Assembly (NCBI GenBank): GCA_030673265.1
Contig: DAOVJK010000228.1
Location: forward strand, 1-5,250
Length of the DNA stretch: 5,250 nt
Reading direction: 5' to 3'
Origin: Pseudomonadota bacterium
GTDB taxonomy: Bacteria > Desulfobacterota > Desulfobulbia > Desulfobulbales > JAGXFP01
The notes below the pieces were generated by a model that was given only the letters and a program-made list of their open reading frames with translations, was not told the DNA's origin and did no database searches. Every line of letters starts with the position of its first letter. Position 1 is the first letter of the stretch. Shown in pieces: positions 5,086-5,250 of this stretch. The translations under genes were made by a program, and so were the position numbers.

Positions 5086-5120
5086 CCGGAGTCTCGTCAA
5101 CTAGCTTACCTGATCTCCGG
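5086..5120. repeat. inverted repeat CCGGAG / CTCCGG in the pyrR downstream gap
   Basis: CCGGAG (5086-5091) and CTCCGG (5115-5120) are perfect reverse complements 23 bases apart, in the roughly 220-base gap between pyrR and the partial gene at the right edge. A further imperfect inverted repeat, GATAGCC with GGCTAATC (5156-5176, one bulged A), lies closer to that gene. They could be operator half-sites or leader hairpins. Nothing else was recognised in the gap. Confidence 0.3.
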
Positions 5121-5199
5121 CAAAAATCCTCATTTCTGGACAGATACTTGTTAGTGATAGCCGGAAATGGCTAATCTGCTTAATAAGGGTTTACGGAAC

Positions 5200-5250
5200 A
5201 TGACTAAATATGAAGAGTCATGCAATGACCTGCGCTATGTTTTTCAACGG
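5200..5250 (+). CDS. start of an unidentified gene (runs off right edge)
   Basis: An ATG at 5200 opens 17 codons with no stop to the window edge, reading MTKYEESCNDLRYVFQR. AAGGG (5185-5189) is ten bases upstream and ACGGA (5193-5197) two bases upstream, so the ribosome site is mediocre. The residues are hydrophilic, without a signal peptide, which suggests a cytoplasmic protein. The fragment is too short to assign to a family, and with only 17 codons an open frame could arise by chance. Confidence 0.4.
   Translation, partial: MTKYEESCNDLRYVFQR

Noticed and set aside
5081..5094. AGTCCCCGGAGTCT, resembling the PyrR RNA-binding consensus as I recall it (ARUCCNGNGAGGYU)
   Set aside because: Ten of twelve fixed positions agree, but the loop G and a stem G are replaced, so the hairpin cannot form as in Bacillus, and no attenuator-terminator follows.
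5058..5174. 38-codon plus-strand ORF in the gap after pyrR
   Set aside because: No good Shine-Dalgarno sequence, no recognisable content and a length expected by chance.

Overview
The window reads as ordinary chromosomal DNA of a Gram-negative, probably anaerobic or respiratory bacterium. An outer-membrane beta-barrel protein, a periplasmic c-type cytochrome and an Hsp15-type S4 protein point to Proteobacteria in the broad sense. The combination of FolE2, a stand-alone IMP cyclohydrolase and PyrR suggests the former deltaproteobacteria (Desulfobacterota), but this placement is inference. No tRNA, rRNA, CRISPR array, insertion sequence or phage gene was seen.

Left part (1-1850). The 5' part of a CHASE2-domain sensor gene runs leftward off the window edge. 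It diverges from a rightward gene for a TIGR04219-like outer-membrane beta-barrel protein. The 206-base gap between them holds candidate promoters and a possible 26-codon hydrophobic micro-ORF. A strong, apparently bidirectional terminator separates the barrel gene from a convergent single-heme cytochrome c gene. Behind the cytochrome gene lies a short region with a dyad over a candidate promoter and a G-tract enclosed by an inverted repeat.

Middle (1851-3153). folE2 (GTP cyclohydrolase IB, leftward) diverges from hslR (Hsp15, rightward, TTG start) across about 150 bases.

Right part (3231-5250). purH (IMP cyclohydrolase domain only), purN (GAR formyltransferase) and pyrR are tightly spaced in one direction, with gaps of 9 and 17 bases, and look like one operon. 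A probable terminator follows pyrR. hslR lies 77 bases upstream in the same direction and may be cotranscribed. About 220 non-coding bases with small inverted repeats follow, then the first 17 codons of an unidentified gene at the right edge.

Functionally, FolE2 starts the pterin/folate pathway, whose 10-formyl-THF is the donor usually used by PurN. PurH closes the purine ring to IMP, and PyrR senses or salvages pyrimidine nucleotides. The most notable biological point is the natural single-domain PurH: the AICAR transformylase step must be encoded elsewhere. I found no convincing sign of a new multi-gene system; the findings are mostly modest regulatory or domain-architecture observations.
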